Shown: positions 17,888 to 27,786, counted from the stretch's first letter. The stretch: DNA of 64,000 nt from an uncultured Halomicronema sp. (GCA_937899725.1 CALCCA010000063.1:48509-112508); one strand, 5' to 3'. Program-made: numbers and translations. Notes: generated by a model from the sequence alone, not told the origin.

Positions 17888-19452
17888 ATCCTGGCGAAGC
17901 CAAACAAATTGAGCAGGACTATGCTCATACGACCCTAGCTTCTAGCGAAATCGCCGCTGTCACCGCTCAATTCACTGCCGAGGCCGTGCAAGCCTTTATT
18001 CAGATGCTGCGCGATCGTCTCCAAGCCGCTCGTCAGCAAGAGAAAGCTGAAACCCAAACGAATCAACGAGTAGATGAGTTAAAGGAGCTGCCACAAGACA
18101 CTCCGGAACCCATTGAAATCAAGCTGGGTCGCGAAATTGTTTATCGCGAGGGCTATGCCGATAAAGATCCCGTTGACAAGCTCAGTCTCAACAAGCTGAA
18201 GCTGTTGCAAGCGGCGTTGGACACGTCCTCGCAAACAGAGGGTGCAGTTACCTCAGACGTTAAAGGGACGGTCAATATCAAAGCCGGTGATGAGTTGGTC
18301 TATCGCCTGAGCAAGGGGGCTGTAGAGGTAAACCAGCTACATCCTGACAGCGTCACTCAACGAGAGGATACGGTTCCAGAGATCAATCAAGGTCAGGTCG
18401 AAAGGACTACTCAAGATGTAGAAAAGTTTGCTCGTCCCACTGAACCAGGCGTTTCTCTGACTCAAGTATCAGAAGCACCTGAACAGTCTGAAAAAAACGA
18501 GCACAGGCCCCCTTCACTCTCAACAGAATCGGCAGTGCCTACACCTACGGCAACATCAGAACCTAATGTTCACCCTGAAAAGCCATTGGCAGCTCAACCG
18601 CTGAAGCTGCACTCCCCTAACGTCGTCTCCATCCTGGACGTACTAGATCGCCAGAACGAGCAGGTTGTGGAAACGGCAACCCGGCAATGGATGCAGCAGA
18701 CCACTCGCGTTATGCGGAGATCGTCCCAGCAGTTGACTGACAGGGTTGTGGCGATCGCTGCCAATATCCGCAGTCGCCAGGTCGCCTCCACAGCAGTAGA
18801 TTTGCTTCAAAAATATGGTGTGTCTGATCGCCCTGCCAGAAGAACCTATCAGTCGGAGAAATACACCCTCAGCGCCAAAGGCCGCATGGTCACCCTTACC
18901 GATCGAGAAGGCACTGAACTGATGATGCTCCGCAAGACCCGCTGGGGACTGGACATTCTTAAGAACGACATGGTCGCCTCCCAGGAAGCAGATTTCTTGA
19001 AAGCGCGTCAGCAGATTCACATTCAAGGGCTAGAGGGGATTTCGGCAGAACCACCGCTGCGATCGCGGCAGCTCGGCAACCTTGCTCCGGCAGGAGATCG
19101 AGGACTGACCCGTGATTTAACGGCTCTAGCCCTGGCCAAAACAGCTCGCAAACTGTTGGATGTCACCGGCAGTAGGCCCAACGTTCAGGGCAAGCGTATC
19201 TTTCAGGGAGGTAGCCAGTACCGCATTGAGGAGACGCTGAACAGTCTAAAGATTCAGGCGGGCGATCGGGGACAAATTCTCAGCATTGATAACGGCAAAA
19301 TCAAGTCTGATCTGAGTTCCCGAGACGTTACTTATTTCCGCTTCATCGATCGTGAGTTGAGTCAAGATTTGCAGCTCCACCCGCCCGCAAAAGTAACGCC
19401 TCTGAACCGCAGGCAACGGAGCCGAACGACTGAAATTGTCGTGGGGGAATAG
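17872..19452 (+). CDS. Accessory transfer-operon protein carrying the shared ~60-residue module
   Basis: 526 residues, soluble, no signal or membrane helix. The N-terminal 75 residues are helical. Residues about 75-240 are low-complexity and acidic. A helical segment with many arginines (about 255-305) leads to a segment beginning YTLSAKGRMVTLTDREG. The C-terminus (nucleotides about 19189-19374) is one copy of a module of pattern F-x-G-x-x-Y-x-I...L-x-I-x-A...I-L-x-I...G-K-I...D...F, also found at the C-termini of the next two gene products. The middle segment (18860-19010) may be a second, more divergent copy. No known function. It probably acts in the cytoplasm with the coupling protein or in DNA processing. 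Confidence 0.6.
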   Translation: MQAVVNPGEAKQIEQDYAHTTLASSEIAAVTAQFTAEAVQAFIQMLRDRLQAARQQEKAETQTNQRVDELKELPQDTPEPIEIKLGREIVYREGYADKDPVDKLSLNKLKLLQAALDTSSQTEGAVTSDVKGTVNIKAGDELVYRLSKGAVEVNQLHPDSVTQREDTVPEINQGQVERTTQDVEKFARPTEPGVSLTQVSEAPEQSEKNEHRPPSLSTESAVPTPTATSEPNVHPEKPLAAQPLKLHSPNVVSILDVLDRQNEQVVETATRQWMQQTTRVMRRSSQQLTDRVVAIAANIRSRQVASTAVDLLQKYGVSDRPARRTYQSEKYTLSAKGRMVTLTDREGTELMMLRKTRWGLDILKNDMVASQEADFLKARQQIHIQGLEGISAEPPLRSRQLGNLAPAGDRGLTRDLTALALAKTARKLLDVTGSRPNVQGKRIFQGGSQYRIEETLNSLKIQAGDRGQILSIDNGKIKSDLSSRDVTYFRFIDRELSQDLQLHPPAKVTPLNRRQRSRTTEIVVGE

Positions 19453-19454
19453 AC

Positions 19455-20711
19455 ATGGCCCAAAATGCGCAGCCACATCGGGAGACAGATGGGGAAGCTT
19501 CTCGGCTCCCATCTCCCGAGCCCTCATCGGCCCCTCGCATTGCGCCCGCCAAGCAACAAAAGGGCGGGGCAGAAAAGCAGGTGGCAAAATTCTTGGAACA
19601 GGCGGGTCTAGCAGAATCTGTCTTGCAGGGAGAAGACTTTCATTTGCGGATTGAGAATGAGCCCTACATTCCGTTGGTGGTGGAGCGTCATAGCGATCAG
19701 CTTTACCTCACTCACTACCTGACTCAAAACGGAGATATGTTCATTGATACGGAGATGGTGCTGGGTATCTCGGAGCAAGGACGTTTAGCTCTGCAGGAAA
19801 CAGCCGTTCAATCTCTGGGGGGTGAGTATCGAGGCTACGACCGAGGATTTGCTCAAATGTTTGCCCGCAATATCAACCACCAAGGCTTTGCCGAAGCGGC
19901 TCAACAGATTCAAACAACGGTTCAATCGGAAGAAGAGATATCGCCAGAGGTGTCGATGAGTCCTGAAATTGAGGCCAATGAACCCAAAGTTGCTAAGGGT
20001 GAAACGCTGTTTGATTTGGGGCTGTCCCAATCAACGGCTTTATCAGAACGAGATATGGATATAGTTGGCAGCGATCCGACCTGGGCTATCGCTCCAGAAA
20101 CACCGCCTGAAACAGCTACTCCTGGTGAAGCAGAGGCTATCGCTCCAGACGTACAATCAGATAATGCATCTGTAGAACCGCGATCGACTCAACTAGATGA
20201 GTCTCCTGCAATTCCCGTAAAGTCTTCGCCACTTGCATCCCTGGAAACCCTGCGGGAATGGTATCGAGCGGCTCGGGATTTAGGGCGAGACCCCGAGCAC
20301 CTGCAGACAGTCAAGCAACTGGGGCAGTCAGCCCAACAGTCTCAGGAACAGAACGTTGAGATACCTCAATCCTTGCAACCTGAAATGGTTCGTGACCTGA
20401 CAGAGTACGAGCCATATCGGCAGCGTGGGGTGTATGTGGCTGAAGCCTCTCAGTACATTTTGTCAGTAGCCGGACAATCTCAGGGACAAGACATCCAATT
20501 TCGAGGGGAGACCTACGAATTGGAACAAAGCGCTGGCAGACTCATTGTCCGTAGAGTGAATCTTCAACCCCAAACCATCCTGGAAATAGCGCAAGGGAAG
20601 ATACAGCGCACAACCGTGACAGCTGAAGACTGCCAAAGATTCCAGCAGTTCGTGCAGCAATTGGACAATACCCACGGCCAATCACCCACTGCCTCTGAAA
20701 TCGAGCGATGA
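19455..20711 (+). CDS. Accessory transfer-operon protein, second carrier of the shared module
   Basis: 418 residues beginning 3 bases after the previous stop, with a GGGGGA ribosome site. The N-terminal domain (about residues 35-150) has sequence such as YIPLVVERHSDQLYLTHYLT and may be an alpha/beta fold. An acidic linker (150-270) follows. The C-terminus (nucleotides about 20484-20676) is the shared module, with FRGETYELEQSAGRLIV and TILEIAQGKIQ aligning to the C-terminus of the preceding and following proteins. No membrane segment and no recognised family. The N-terminal domain may be a nucleic-acid handling domain, but nothing visible proves it. Confidence 0.6.
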   Translation: MAQNAQPHRETDGEASRLPSPEPSSAPRIAPAKQQKGGAEKQVAKFLEQAGLAESVLQGEDFHLRIENEPYIPLVVERHSDQLYLTHYLTQNGDMFIDTEMVLGISEQGRLALQETAVQSLGGEYRGYDRGFAQMFARNINHQGFAEAAQQIQTTVQSEEEISPEVSMSPEIEANEPKVAKGETLFDLGLSQSTALSERDMDIVGSDPTWAIAPETPPETATPGEAEAIAPDVQSDNASVEPRSTQLDESPAIPVKSSPLASLETLREWYRAARDLGRDPEHLQTVKQLGQSAQQSQEQNVEIPQSLQPEMVRDLTEYEPYRQRGVYVAEASQYILSVAGQSQGQDIQFRGETYELEQSAGRLIVRRVNLQPQTILEIAQGKIQRTTVTAEDCQRFQQFVQQLDNTHGQSPTASEIER

Positions 20712-20777
20712 CACTCCTCGAACCACTCCTTGCCGATCGCTCCCAATCCGTTTGAATTTTGTGTGACGGGCAAAACC

Positions 20778-22325
20778 ATGAACTCACAGATGCGAGAAAC
20801 CTTTGAGTGGCTGAGGTCTCAGGGATTACCACCTTTGCCAGTTGCTCCTGCTCAAGATTCCAATCGATACCCTGCTCGCGATCGCAATGGGAACCTGCAG
20901 CGAGACAAGCAAGGGATGTTGATGCCTGCCTTTACCGGCAAAAATCCTAGTTACTTAGACGATAGTGGGATTCCTCATCTCATCAGGCATACACAGTATC
21001 AGAATCGGTTGCCTAGCCAGACAGAGCTTCAGACGTGGTTTTCGAACTCAGCAAACGGTATTGGCACTTTGGGCGGCTGGCACAATATTGTTTGGATTGA
21101 TGTGGATGTGAAACAGTTTGCATCACGCCAGGACTGTGATCAGCGAGTGGCCCAATGGCTAAGCCAATACCCGCTACTCAAGCAGACGTTTACGGAGCAC
21201 ACCCATAGTGGTGGCTGGCGATTCGCAGGGCGACTCCATAAAAAGACATTTACGAATTTCTCGCTTGATGGGGTGGGTGGCCGGCACATGGGTGAGGCTC
21301 TAGGAAAGGGGCGTTTTACAGTATTGGCTCCGACCATTGGCCCAAGCGGGAATACCTACATCAACGTGCAACGAGTACCGCCGATTTGGGTGGAGCAGTT
21401 AGAGGCGATTGGACTTTATTCGGTGAGTCTTTGTAGGAACCCGAGTCCATCACGCCACAATCGCGCCCCAATACCATGGCAGCCGACACAACCGGGAGTC
21501 TTGCGACTGGAAGCTTTGGCAACGGCCAAAGCTCAAGCAGTTCTGCATGGAGATAGTCTTCTAGAATCTCGGTCTCATTCTCTGACCTATGCCCTGAGAG
21601 AGTTCTATGGCTGGGAAAATTGGGCTGCACAGAACCATATATCGGTTAGTGGTGATGCTGAAGATCTAGCACGATCGGCAGGAGTAGCCTTAGGAATTGA
21701 TGGTGATCGGATAGAGCGAATTATTGAAAGTATTTCTAATCCAGAGAGCTGTACGCCTGCTGCTGTCTTTGCCGGTGGTGAAGCCAATGCTTGGAAACAC
21801 ATTTTGCACTTAGATCGGCAAGTTTATCGAAACTCATGTCCTCAGGACATCCAAAAAGCTCTCTCTATATTAGTAAGAAGGAATCAAAAAAAATCTGAAA
21901 ATAAAAGGACAAGAAACCTGAAAAGTCATCTAAATAAAGACCCTCAGTCCGTTCCGTCAGAAAAATTTCCTGAATCGGACATGCTGGTCTCAATCAAGGA
22001 AATCGAAGTTTTTATAGGATATGCTCGGCAGATTTTGGCTAGTCACGGTAGCCGACCGATTTCTCCTAAGAATTCTTTGAAGACAACGAACTCCCAGCAA
22101 TATGTACAGGGGAAAACTTACCAAATAGCCACAGAAGGGCAAGATTTGATTGTCAAAGCTCAAGATGACCGAATCATCCTATGGGTAAGAGAAAATGTCA
22201 TCATTGAAGCTGAACTGAACAAGATTGATTTGCTCCGTTTTCAAGCTGAAGCAGCACGGCTTTATCAATTGACATCTATCTGCCCTAGACACTCATTTGC
22301 AACCAAAGACTACAGTGTGGAATAA
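20778..22325 (+). CDS. PrimPol-type DNA primase/polymerase with C-terminal shared module
   Basis: 515 residues from the ATG at 20778. An in-frame TTG at 20730 is less likely. The N-terminal domain has archaeo-eukaryotic primase motifs: IVWIDVD with the metal-binding pair D108/D110, SGGWRF at about residue 144 in the place of the nucleotide-binding motif, and GKGRFTVLAPT near 180. This matches the bifunctional primase/polymerase (Prim-Pol) family of plasmids and phages. A helical region (about 255-380) follows. The tail (22095-22271) is the module shared with the two preceding proteins. It could prime replication of the plasmid or of the transferred strand. The downstream half (21850-22325) is more AT-rich than the rest of the operon. 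Confidence 0.75.
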   Translation: MNSQMRETFEWLRSQGLPPLPVAPAQDSNRYPARDRNGNLQRDKQGMLMPAFTGKNPSYLDDSGIPHLIRHTQYQNRLPSQTELQTWFSNSANGIGTLGGWHNIVWIDVDVKQFASRQDCDQRVAQWLSQYPLLKQTFTEHTHSGGWRFAGRLHKKTFTNFSLDGVGGRHMGEALGKGRFTVLAPTIGPSGNTYINVQRVPPIWVEQLEAIGLYSVSLCRNPSPSRHNRAPIPWQPTQPGVLRLEALATAKAQAVLHGDSLLESRSHSLTYALREFYGWENWAAQNHISVSGDAEDLARSAGVALGIDGDRIERIIESISNPESCTPAAVFAGGEANAWKHILHLDRQVYRNSCPQDIQKALSILVRRNQKKSENKRTRNLKSHLNKDPQSVPSEKFPESDMLVSIKEIEVFIGYARQILASHGSRPISPKNSLKTTNSQQYVQGKTYQIATEGQDLIVKAQDDRIILWVRENVIIEAELNKIDLLRFQAEAARLYQLTSICPRHSFATKDYSVE

Positions 22326-22706
22326 AAATCCTGTAGTCGTAACTACCTATAACTTGTCATCATTACAGCAACCGTCATCCCTGACCTAAGGGAATTTAGT
22401 ATTGGATTGAGCAGGTATCCGATTCATTCAAGCTTCATCACAAAGGGCTAAGTACCCAATTCCCTGAATAGACCCAGCAACCGAAAAGTCGTGACCTGGT
22501 TGCAAAACCTTCTACTTAAGAATTATTCTCACCGATAGGGAGTGACTTCGATTGAGTAAAGAGAGACTTGGTCCGCTGGCTGCTCTACATGGTGGCAAAG
22601 CAAGCTGATGAAAAGGCGCGATCTCCCTGGGCTCACCAGCCTCAGGCTAACCCGCAGCGTCTCCAGAATTCCTACCTAAAGCACTTTGTATTCACGACGA
22701 CCTCGT
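22326..22706. other. Intergenic stretch at the end of the transfer operon
   Basis: 380 bases between two convergent transcription units. A short hairpin, GTAGT-CGTA-ACTAC at 22333-22346, follows the primase stop, without a T-run. The frame around 22565-22720 (LVRWLLYMVAKQADEKARSP) could be a gene relic but matches nothing I recognise. This is a plausible right border of the transfer module. Confidence 0.4.
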
Positions 22707-25700
22707 CTAATCTTCGAGGGGGCGGACGGGTTTGGTGTTGTCTGGCAGGAAGGAGGAGGGTAAGGTGTAATCGCCGTCGACCGCGGCCACTACAGGCAGC
22801 TCGCTCACCGTCACCTCAACGGTACTTTCCACGCCGTTGAGGGTATGTTCTGCCTCGTAGATTACTTCACCAGCTTGGTTTTGCAGGGCGATCGCGACGG
22901 GCATTTCCAGCGGCGCAGTGGTTTGCTGGCCGAGGTCGGTGGTGATGAGCTTTTGCGCTTCGACGTTGAGTTGCACCCGGTATTGACCGTCGGTAAAGGG
23001 TTTGTAGGTAGCGTCAGTGATGCCGACCTGATAGGTGATGACCTCGGCAAATAGTTCGTTGATGAGAGCCTGATCGCCCTCAGGGGCTTGGGCGGCGATC
23101 GCATCCTTTAAATCCAACACCGTGGCGTAGGGAGGAGCTTGGTAGCGATGGTCAGCCAGGAAGTTGCGAATTCCAGTGAGCAGGGCTTCTTGCCCAATTT
23201 GCTGTTCAACCAGTTCCAACACCATGCCGCCTTTATGGCGGGCGATAGGCAGTTCGTTGTAAATATCGGCCAGGGGCGGTTCTTGAAAGTCGATTTTACC
23301 CAACTGACGAAAATAGTCGCGCATGAGCTGCTGCTTCGCGAGGCGCTGTTCTTCGCGAGGGCGCTGCGATCGCTGATAGAGCTCACTGGCATAGGCGCTG
23401 AGGGCCTCGCGAATGGTCATGCCCCCCGCGACATCGGCAGCAATCAGCTGATCTTCCCACCAGGCATGAGCCAACAGATAGCTCACCCAGTCCACCAGGG
23501 ACTCCCGGCCCGCGCCAGTGGCCTCACTTTTCCACGCCAGCACTTCGGGAATGCCCATCGTGCCGCCTTCGGAGAACACCATGCCGTCGTAGTAGACAAA
23601 CTCCGTTACCCGCACTTGCTCAAAGGGATAGGGGCCAAAGGTGTCTTCGTAGAAGGTGAGGGCTTTGCCCACCTGCTCAGCAATTAACGCCACATTGTCA
23701 GCATGTTGGGGATGGTGATAGATCTCGATGGGGACGCGATAGTCTTCGGTGCGATAGGTGTCGTAACGAGCGGAAAAAACGGTGAACTTGCCCCGTGTTG
23801 GTGTGGTGGACTGATAGCGGAAATAGGCGCGATCGCCCTCAACCCATTCATCCACTAAACGTCCAGCCGTGACAGCGGTCTGATTCGCTGCCGTGCCGAT
23901 AGTGACGTCCGTGCTGCCCCAGCTCAAGTGGCTTACCATCAAAGCTTGGGCCAGTCCGGTCGGGTCGTCGTGGGCCCGCATCCGCTCTGCTAGCGGCGGC
24001 AATCCCAGGTTGGCCCGCAGCCAGGCTTGCTTGTGCTCCACCATTTTGGTGTAGCCGACAAACGGCAGCATGAAGGGGCTGTACAGGTTGGTGCCGTTGT
24101 GGACGACGTCGTTGGGATAGATCATGTACACGTCATCGCTATCCACCTGGTTGCGAAAGCCCTGGGCGGGTGCGGTGGCGGTTTGAAACTGTAGCGCCTG
24201 CTGTTCACCCGGCATGAGCGGCGTGGCGAGATCGTAAATGTAGTAGCCCCACTCTGGGTGAGCTTCCCGCAGCGTCGCACTTGGGTAGTCCACCTCGCCG
24301 AGCTGCAGGTTGATGAAGGTGAGCAGGTGAATCTCGCGGATGGGCTGGTCGGTGCGATTTTCCAGGGTGTATTGCCCCTGAGCCTGAAAGTAGCGCTGAT
24401 CGGGATACAGCTCAATGGTCACCTGCGTATCGGTGACGACGGGCATGGGCAAATTTTCGTACTGCTTAAAGCGAGTTTCGATCGCTGCTGCGGTAGCTTC
24501 TTTCCCCGCCGGCTGATAGGGGTTCATGACCATCGTGTTGTAGCCAATCCAGGTGCCGACCCCGGCCCAGAGCAGCACCAGTCCAGCCAGCGATCGCTTC
24601 ACCGTGCGGTGGGCCTGCCGCCAGCCCTGTCGCCAGGCGCGCCACAGATGAGTCTGTTCGGAACCTCGCGGCCAGAGGATGAACGCCAGCAGCATCAGCA
24701 CGGCGGCAAACAGGCTCCAGTACAGCACATACCAGAGGTGACCGACAAACAGGCCGCCGTAGCCATTCATCGGCGAGTATTCAATGTCGTTGGTGGCGGC
24801 GAAGCGATAGAGATTGTGATACCAGCCCAGCGCATCCAGCGGAATGTGCGAGAGCGAAATCAACACCACCAGTGCCATGCCCAGGTATTTGCGACGGGTC
24901 ACGACCTGGGTGAATAGCGCTAAGGCTGCCGTAATGTAAAAGTAGGGGCCATGCTCTAAAAACAGCATCTGCAAATACAGCGGCACCTGGAAGTCGGTGT
25001 AGCCGTTCAAAAGCTGATAGGCCATCATCACTCCCATGGCCAGCAGCAGATTCAGCGTGATGACCACGAACAGGGCCGCTAGTTTGGCTAGCAGCAGGAC
25101 GCCATTGGTCACGGGCGTCGCATCAATCACCGACTGCAGCCGCAGGGTGCGATCGCGCCACACCACCTCGGCAGAATAGACCACGATGATGGCGAACAGA
25201 ATGTACTCAAAGTAGAGATTGGCTGAGTGAATCAGAATGTCCGTGCTGGGATTGGAGTAGTTGAACGAACGACTGCCGAGGGCGGCCATCACCAGACTGA
25301 TCAATCCCCCCGCCGTCAACAGCAAAAATGCTCGCCCCTGCAAAATCATGCCCGTTTCAAAGCGACTGCGGTGCCACCATTGACGCAGGCGATCGCGGCC
25401 ATTGAGCGCCGGCCGCCGCCACCGCAGATAGCGCATTTCTTCATCTTGCCCTGGGCTGGCATGGCCCCAATACCCACGTGCCATGCGGCCTTGCTGAGGG
25501 GTGCCGGCGGCACTAGGCAAAGGCTGGCTGAGGGGCGATAGTGAGGCCGACTTTCCCCCTTTACGGATGGGTAACTGAAGCGAATAGCCCACGTAACTGC
25601 CGAGCCAGATGGCGGTGGCGATCGCGAGCCACAACAGTCGGTTGCTGATGAAAGTGCCGCTGATGGGCGGCATCAGCGTGTTGTATTGATGCACTGTCCA

Positions 25701-26372
25701 GGCCAGGGCGGGCTCTTCTAACGCGTAAAACCCAAAGGGATCGGCCAGTGCCCACAGCCGATATTGCTCAAAGTTAATCACGTCGACCCCGACCATCAGC
25801 AACGAGGCGAGATAGAACATGACCAGCACGATCGCCCCGGCGTAGGTGATCGCCAAATTGCGCGTGCGAGCTGCCAAACCAAAGGCGATCGCCGACACCA
25901 AAAACAAATTGGGGAGCGCAATCAAGCCGTAGCTGAGCAGATAGGCATCCAGCCGCAGGGGTCCGATGGCATAGGAATTGAGGCCCGGTATCAAGCTGCC
26001 CAGCACCATCCCCGGCAGATAAGCCGAAAATGCCAGCAGCGCCATGCCAAAAGCCGCCCAAAAGCGGGTGGCCAAATAGCGACTCTTGCGAATGGGGGTG
26101 GACAGGATCAGCTCTTCCGTCCGATTTTGGGTGTCTCGCACAAAGGTCTCGGCAACGAACGCCGCTGTGGCCAAGATGCCAAAGATGGTGTACCAAATTG
26201 TCGTCTGAAAGATTTGCAGCGGACTGTTGACAAAGAAAAAGGCGTTGCCTTCGCTGCCCTTAGCCACCATGTCAGTCAGGGCGATCACAAAAAACACCAG
26301 CGTAATGACCCAGAAGGTGGGGCGGCGTAAATGATAACGGCTCTCGAACGTGAAGACGGGGGCGGAGAACAT
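22707..26372 (-). CDS. ABC-2 permease fused to an M1-peptidase-like domain with a lost active site
   Basis: 1,221 residues from the ATG at 26372. An upstream in-frame start would add 37 residues encoded by a low-complexity purine/pyrimidine tract. The N-terminal half (to about residue 620) is a duplicated ABC-2 membrane domain with about a dozen helices. The typical motif RDTQNRTEELILSTPIRKSRYLATR follows the first helices. The C-terminal half (about 640-1221) is an M1 aminopeptidase-like fold. Where the zinc motif HEXXHxWW is expected, the sequence is YLLAHAWW (residues 965-972). The first histidine and catalytic glutamate are Y965 and L966, while H969 and a probable third ligand E989 remain. 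It should therefore be peptidase-dead. The ATPase partner is encoded just upstream. Confidence 0.85.
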   Translation of the reverse strand: MFSAPVFTFESRYHLRRPTFWVITLVFFVIALTDMVAKGSEGNAFFFVNSPLQIFQTTIWYTIFGILATAAFVAETFVRDTQNRTEELILSTPIRKSRYLATRFWAAFGMALLAFSAYLPGMVLGSLIPGLNSYAIGPLRLDAYLLSYGLIALPNLFLVSAIAFGLAARTRNLAITYAGAIVLVMFYLASLLMVGVDVINFEQYRLWALADPFGFYALEEPALAWTVHQYNTLMPPISGTFISNRLLWLAIATAIWLGSYVGYSLQLPIRKGGKSASLSPLSQPLPSAAGTPQQGRMARGYWGHASPGQDEEMRYLRWRRPALNGRDRLRQWWHRSRFETGMILQGRAFLLLTAGGLISLVMAALGSRSFNYSNPSTDILIHSANLYFEYILFAIIVVYSAEVVWRDRTLRLQSVIDATPVTNGVLLLAKLAALFVVITLNLLLAMGVMMAYQLLNGYTDFQVPLYLQMLFLEHGPYFYITAALALFTQVVTRRKYLGMALVVLISLSHIPLDALGWYHNLYRFAATNDIEYSPMNGYGGLFVGHLWYVLYWSLFAAVLMLLAFILWPRGSEQTHLWRAWRQGWRQAHRTVKRSLAGLVLLWAGVGTWIGYNTMVMNPYQPAGKEATAAAIETRFKQYENLPMPVVTDTQVTIELYPDQRYFQAQGQYTLENRTDQPIREIHLLTFINLQLGEVDYPSATLREAHPEWGYYIYDLATPLMPGEQQALQFQTATAPAQGFRNQVDSDDVYMIYPNDVVHNGTNLYSPFMLPFVGYTKMVEHKQAWLRANLGLPPLAERMRAHDDPTGLAQALMVSHLSWGSTDVTIGTAANQTAVTAGRLVDEWVEGDRAYFRYQSTTPTRGKFTVFSARYDTYRTEDYRVPIEIYHHPQHADNVALIAEQVGKALTFYEDTFGPYPFEQVRVTEFVYYDGMVFSEGGTMGIPEVLAWKSEATGAGRESLVDWVSYLLAHAWWEDQLIAADVAGGMTIREALSAYASELYQRSQRPREEQRLAKQQLMRDYFRQLGKIDFQEPPLADIYNELPIARHKGGMVLELVEQQIGQEALLTGIRNFLADHRYQAPPYATVLDLKDAIAAQAPEGDQALINELFAEVITYQVGITDATYKPFTDGQYRVQLNVEAQKLITTDLGQQTTAPLEMPVAIALQNQAGEVIYEAEHTLNGVESTVEVTVSELPVVAAVDGDYTLPSSFLPDNTKPVRPLED

Positions 26373-26542
26373 GGGGTAGGGGGTGTGAGGGTAGCAGGGT
26401 ACGAGGGTGCGAGGGGAGTAGAGGAGTAGTGGCTTACCGTCGCTGCTCTTTTGGTTCAGACACTGCCAAAATCTAATGTTCAAATGTTCGAACGCTCCTG
26501 GAGGTCAAAAACAAGAACCAAGAGCGAAAAGCGAAGAACCAA

Positions 26543-27421
26543 TCAGACAGCGATCGCCACTGGCTGCGCCATCAACGCGGTGAAGTAAACGTCGTTGAGG
26601 TCGGGATCAACGAGTTGGAAAGCAGCATCGGGAGCGGTATCGCTGAGGACGCGGATGCAGCGTCCCCCGCGTTCCATCCGGGTAGTAATGACTGCCCACC
26701 GAGGATCGATGGGGTGGTCTGGCGCGGCTTCGCACATCCACACGCGCCCCTGCAAATGCGCCATCAGGGTACGAGGACTGCCCTGCTGCACAATCTTGCC
26801 GCGATTGAGGATGGCCATTTTGGGACACAGTTCGGCCACGTCTTCGACGATGTGGGTCGAGAGGAGAAGGACGCGATCGCGGCTAATGGTGGCTAACAAA
26901 TTTTGAAATCGAATGCGCTCAGCGGGGTCGAGCCCAGCGGTAGGTTCATCCACAATGACGAGCCGCGGCGAACCGAGTAGGGCCTGAGCAATGCCAAAGC
27001 GCTGCCGCATGCCGCCCGAAAAGGTGCCGAGTTTTTGGTTGCGCTGGTCATAAAGGTTCACTAATTGCAGTTGTTCTGCGACGAGCCCCCGCCGTTCCTG
27101 CGCGTTGACGAAGCCTTTGAAGACAGCCAGTTGATTTAATAACTCAGCGGCAGACACTTGCGGATACACACCAAAATCCTGCGGCAGATAGCCCAAATAG
27201 CGCCGCGCTTGCTGCGGGTCTCGGAGTAAATCGATGCCGTCCAGCGTGACGTTACCCTGATCGGCTGTCTGCAGCGTGGCTAACGTCCGCATTAAGGATG
27301 ATTTGCCAGCCCCATTGGGGCCGAGTAAGCCAAAAATGCCGTGGGGGATCTTGAGAAAAATATTTTTCAGAGCCTGGATGCCGTTGTCGTAGGTCTTGCT
27401 CAGCCCTTGAATCTCCAGCAT
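26543..27421 (-). CDS. ABC transporter ATP-binding protein
   Basis: 292 residues from the ATG at 27421, which has an AGG site. An ATG 18 bases upstream is possible. It has all nucleotide-binding motifs in order: Walker A GPNGAGKS (about residues 32-39), Q-loop YLPQDFG, signature FSGGMRQR, Walker B RLVIVDEPTAGLDP and switch histidine STHIVED. The close match to single-domain ATPases of the ABC-2 exporter group, and its position 170 bases upstream of the giant permease on the same strand, make the two a transporter pair. The permease is already duplicated, so one ATPase dimer would complete it. The substrate cannot be told from sequence. Confidence 0.88.
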   Translation of the reverse strand: MLEIQGLSKTYDNGIQALKNIFLKIPHGIFGLLGPNGAGKSSLMRTLATLQTADQGNVTLDGIDLLRDPQQARRYLGYLPQDFGVYPQVSAAELLNQLAVFKGFVNAQERRGLVAEQLQLVNLYDQRNQKLGTFSGGMRQRFGIAQALLGSPRLVIVDEPTAGLDPAERIRFQNLLATISRDRVLLLSTHIVEDVAELCPKMAILNRGKIVQQGSPRTLMAHLQGRVWMCEAAPDHPIDPRWAVITTRMERGGRCIRVLSDTAPDAAFQLVDPDLNDVYFTALMAQPVAIAV

Positions 27422-27546
27422 AAACCTGCCTAATGACATTTATTCTTGATAGCTAATATACTGCGTCTTCCTGGCAATCAAGCAACGCTTAGCAAATCTC
27501 TGTTTTCCAACTCGATGGCCTTGCCGCAGTCGTTACGCCGCCGATT

Positions 27547-27786
27547 TCACAGGAACGGGCGATCGCTCCAATCTTTGACCTCGTGCAACCAAAACCCATA
27601 GAGAATCGGTTGTCCTTGCTCGTCAGTTAGAACAGCGGTGCCGGGGCGATCGCAGAGGTGCGCTAAGACCATCTGGTCAGCATCCACAGTCACCAGCGCC
27701 ACCACCCGACCAAACCGGTAAGCATTGAGATTGTTGAACCGGGGCGTAAATGGCGCTTTCAAACGAATGAAATCGCCTGCCCTCAT
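27547..27786 (-). CDS. Small conserved-type hypothetical protein
   Basis: 79 residues, soluble. MRAGDFIRLKAPFTPRFN followed by FGRVVALVTVD suggests a small SH3-like beta barrel, as in many cyanobacterial proteins of this size. It overlaps the upstream 81-residue gene by ATGA and is therefore co-translated with it. No function can be assigned. Possible iron-linked control comes from the Fur-like site before the first gene. Confidence 0.55.
   Translation of the reverse strand: MRAGDFIRLKAPFTPRFNNLNAYRFGRVVALVTVDADQMVLAHLCDRPGTAVLTDEQGQPILYGFWLHEVKDWSDRPFL

Noticed and set aside
22568..22840. Frame of 90 codons that overlaps the permease end
   Set aside because: Arginine/proline-rich antisense of the permease C-terminus. 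It is a shadow of the real gene.
23139..26330. Long rightward frames opposite the giant permease gene
   Set aside because: They are antisense shadows in a GC-rich gene. The leftward frame has clear domains and motifs.
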